Below are positions 6,203-7,183 of a stretch of 7,183 bases of DNA, in pieces. The position numbers were made by a program, and so were the translations under genes. The DNA comes from Verrucomicrobiales bacterium (lineage in GTDB: Bacteria > Verrucomicrobiota > Verrucomicrobiia > Limisphaerales > F1-80-MAGS106): contig CANLCA010000138.1 in NCBI GenBank assembly GCA_947487925.1, positions 1 to 7,183 of the forward strand, read 5' to 3'. Under the pieces are notes generated by a model that saw nothing but the letters and a program-made list of their open reading frames with translations, was not told the DNA's origin and searched no databases. Each line of letters starts with the position of its first letter. The stretch's first letter is position 1.

Positions 6203-6544
6203 TTGAAGACCGTCTGCCTGCTTACGGGGCTGGTTGTTTTGCTGACAGTGGCAGTGTTTTTGCCGAGCTTCGTGCCGGCGAGGGACACGGCACGACTGAA
6301 CTCCATCATCATTAATCTCCGCATTCTCGAAGGAGCCAAAGATCAATGGGCTTTGGACCGTAGCAAGAAGACAGGTGAAATGCCGCTCGAATCGGATCTG
6401 ACTCTTTACCTAAACAATGGACGAATGCCAGCAGTGGTTGTGGGTGAATCCTACAAGATTCATCCCGTTGGCAGCAACTCGACCGCTGTCGCCCAGGTCA
6501 AGCTGGGCTCGATTCCAACCGGGAGCGCGATCACCATTCCGTGA
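6203..6544 (+). CDS. short membrane-anchored pseudopilin-like protein of unknown function
   Basis: The 113-residue product starts with a basic residue and a long hydrophobic segment (residues 4-23, ending FLPSF). INLRILEGAKDQWAL (37-51) follows, a motif seen in short pseudopilin-like proteins of Verrucomicrobia, where it is usually xNLRQxxGAKxQWA. The C-terminal half is a small beta-rich region ending GSAITIP. A classical prepilin-peptidase site (G-F-T-L-x-E) is absent, so it is probably an anchored or secreted relative rather than a processed pilin. The start is TTG at 6203, chosen because it gives MKT before the hydrophobic segment; a stop at 6158 limits upstream choices. A GGGGGG run lies 18-26 nt upstream, too far to be an ideal ribosome-binding site. 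The 3' end overlaps the convergent sulfatase remnant by 14 bp. Confidence 0.55.
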   Translation: MKTVCLLTGLVVLLTVAVFLPSFVPARDTARLNSIIINLRILEGAKDQWALDRSKKTGEMPLESDLTLYLNNGRMPAVVVGESYKIHPVGSNSTAVAQVKLGSIPTGSAITIP

Positions 6545-6967
6545 AATACTTTTTGACAATCCATTCTGGCTGCCACTGATCAGTTTTACGGACCTTGCCG
6601 GTGAGATCGAGGTGGGGCAAAGAAAGTTTCTCGCGCGGCAGCGGCAGGGTATCGCCGACTTTCATCAGGCCGCGCAAACGGGCCACATCGGCGCTGAATT
6701 CAGCGCGGCCAGCGAGGGCTCTTTTTTCTTCAGGATCATGCTTCAGATCGAATAACTGCCAGTGGCTGATTTTCAGCTGGACGATCAATTTCCAGCGTTC
6801 ATCGCGAACCGCGCGTTGGAGGCCCAGGAACGGCAGGAAAACAGATTCGCGCACTTGAGGCTTTTTGTCCTCCCAGACCGGGCGCAAGCTGGCGCTGTGC
6901 TGGCCGAGAGGTGACGGAAGGGAGGGCACATCGCAAAACGTCGGGAACAAATCGAGGAGGTTGATGC
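6531..6967 (-). pseudogene. C-terminal fragment of a sulfatase, truncated at its 5' side
   Basis: Read on the minus strand, INLLDLFPTFCDVP, then SLRPVWEDKKPQVRESVFL, LQRAVRDERWKLI and LFDLKHDPEEKRALAG match the C-terminal third of alkaline-phosphatase-fold sulfatases. These usually cleave sulfate esters from polysaccharides in the periplasm or outside. The end, WQPEWIVKKYF-TEW and stop at 6531, is the natural C-terminus. The catalytic N-terminal domain with the C/S-x-P-x-R formylglycine site is absent from the window. The frame is closed by a TGA a few codons upstream of the first homologous residues (about 6967), and an IS91-like sequence begins there on the other strand. No genuine start exists; TTG 6950 lies inside the conserved NLLDLFPT motif. 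It is therefore a broken gene, unless the rest lies beyond an insertion off the window. Confidence 0.8.
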
Positions 6968-7183
6968 AGTATTTCCTGCGCTGCCCCTGTCAGTCAGGCG
7001 CGGATAATCCAGGTGGCCGATGAGGGCCAGGTGATCTACAAGACCGGGGACGATCGTCGCGGGCGATTTCCCGAGGCCGCCAGCGATGATCTGATGGCCG
7101 ACCCGCGCAACACTGAGGCGGGATCGATCGGGCCTCTGGGACACGCTACTATTACTTCGGCGTCGCGAACCGGCCCCTCGCTC
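6955..7183 (+). pseudogene. IS91-like (Y2-type) transposase fragment, frameshifted, runs off the window
   Basis: The plus strand reads RRLMQYFLRCP (6955-6987) in one frame and, after a one-base shift in the CCCC run at 6984-6987, VSQARIIQVADEGQVIYKTG and RGRFPEAASDDLMADPRN in the next. Removing one C joins them as LRCPVSQARIIQ, which matches the region after the catalytic core of IS91-type putative transposases (PF04986-like). The usual FQVFDPLDFLAEVTQHIP block is missing. A third frame gives RYYYFGVANRP at 7146-7178, a possible remnant of the conserved RYYGxYSNR motif, which suggests an internal deletion or more frameshifts. The catalytic tyrosine region is not in the window. The family call rests on motif memory and is moderately firm. 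Confidence 0.6.

Noticed and set aside
6785..7144. 119-codon minus-strand open frame
   Set aside because: It crosses the sulfatase/IS91 junction in a frame that matches neither. It is a shadow.
1..7183. CRISPR array, tRNA or rRNA genes
   Set aside because: No regularly spaced repeats, and no tRNA- or rRNA-like folds apart from the tRNA-like domain of ssrA.

Overview
The window looks like a chromosomal segment from a member of the Verrucomicrobiota, possibly near the Pedosphaera/Limisphaerales group. This placement is inferred from protein resemblance. The evidence is a divergent LptD in a Gram-negative envelope operon, a Bacillus-type bacterial PH-domain protein, a short pseudopilin-like protein with an N-L-R..GAK.QWAL motif, a sulfatase remnant, and IS types common in Verrucomicrobia and Planctomycetes. 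Nothing in the window fixes the species.

Left part (1-3938, minus strand): three genes read in one direction as a probable envelope cluster. In transcription order they are an AsmA-like single-pass membrane protein (3938-3183), a PIG-L/LmbE-type zinc deacetylase that starts 3 nt after it (3179-2301), and, after a 420-bp spacer, the outer-membrane LPS-assembly protein LptD (from 1880, or possibly 2054, running off the left edge). Only the first two are tightly coupled. LptD may have its own promoter.

Centre (3939-4900): a 355-bp divergent spacer holds a plausible sigma70 promoter driving a complete one-piece tmRNA gene (ssrA, 4294-4646) with an encoded CCA end and a tag ending in ELALAA. Directly downstream of ssrA, a common landing site for mobile DNA, lies an inverted duplication. 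It has a perfect 32-bp core inside arms of about 57 bp, and both arms carry an ATG-started frame for nearly the same peptide. One arm is fused in frame to a decayed rve/DDE-type integrase that has lost two of its three catalytic acids and carries a nonsense codon.

Right part (5605-7183): two small intact plus-strand genes follow, a PF08000-like PH-domain protein and a TTG-started pseudopilin-like protein. The second overlaps tail to tail with the C-terminal end of a minus-strand sulfatase. The sulfatase frame is lost at about 6967, where a frameshifted and internally deleted IS91-like transposase fragment begins on the plus strand and runs off the right edge. The window therefore goes from conserved envelope and translation-rescue genes on the left to IS-eroded accessory sequence on the right.

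I do not see a convincing new multi-gene system. The most unusual items are the inverted duplication beside ssrA and the AsmA-like/deacetylase/LptD arrangement.
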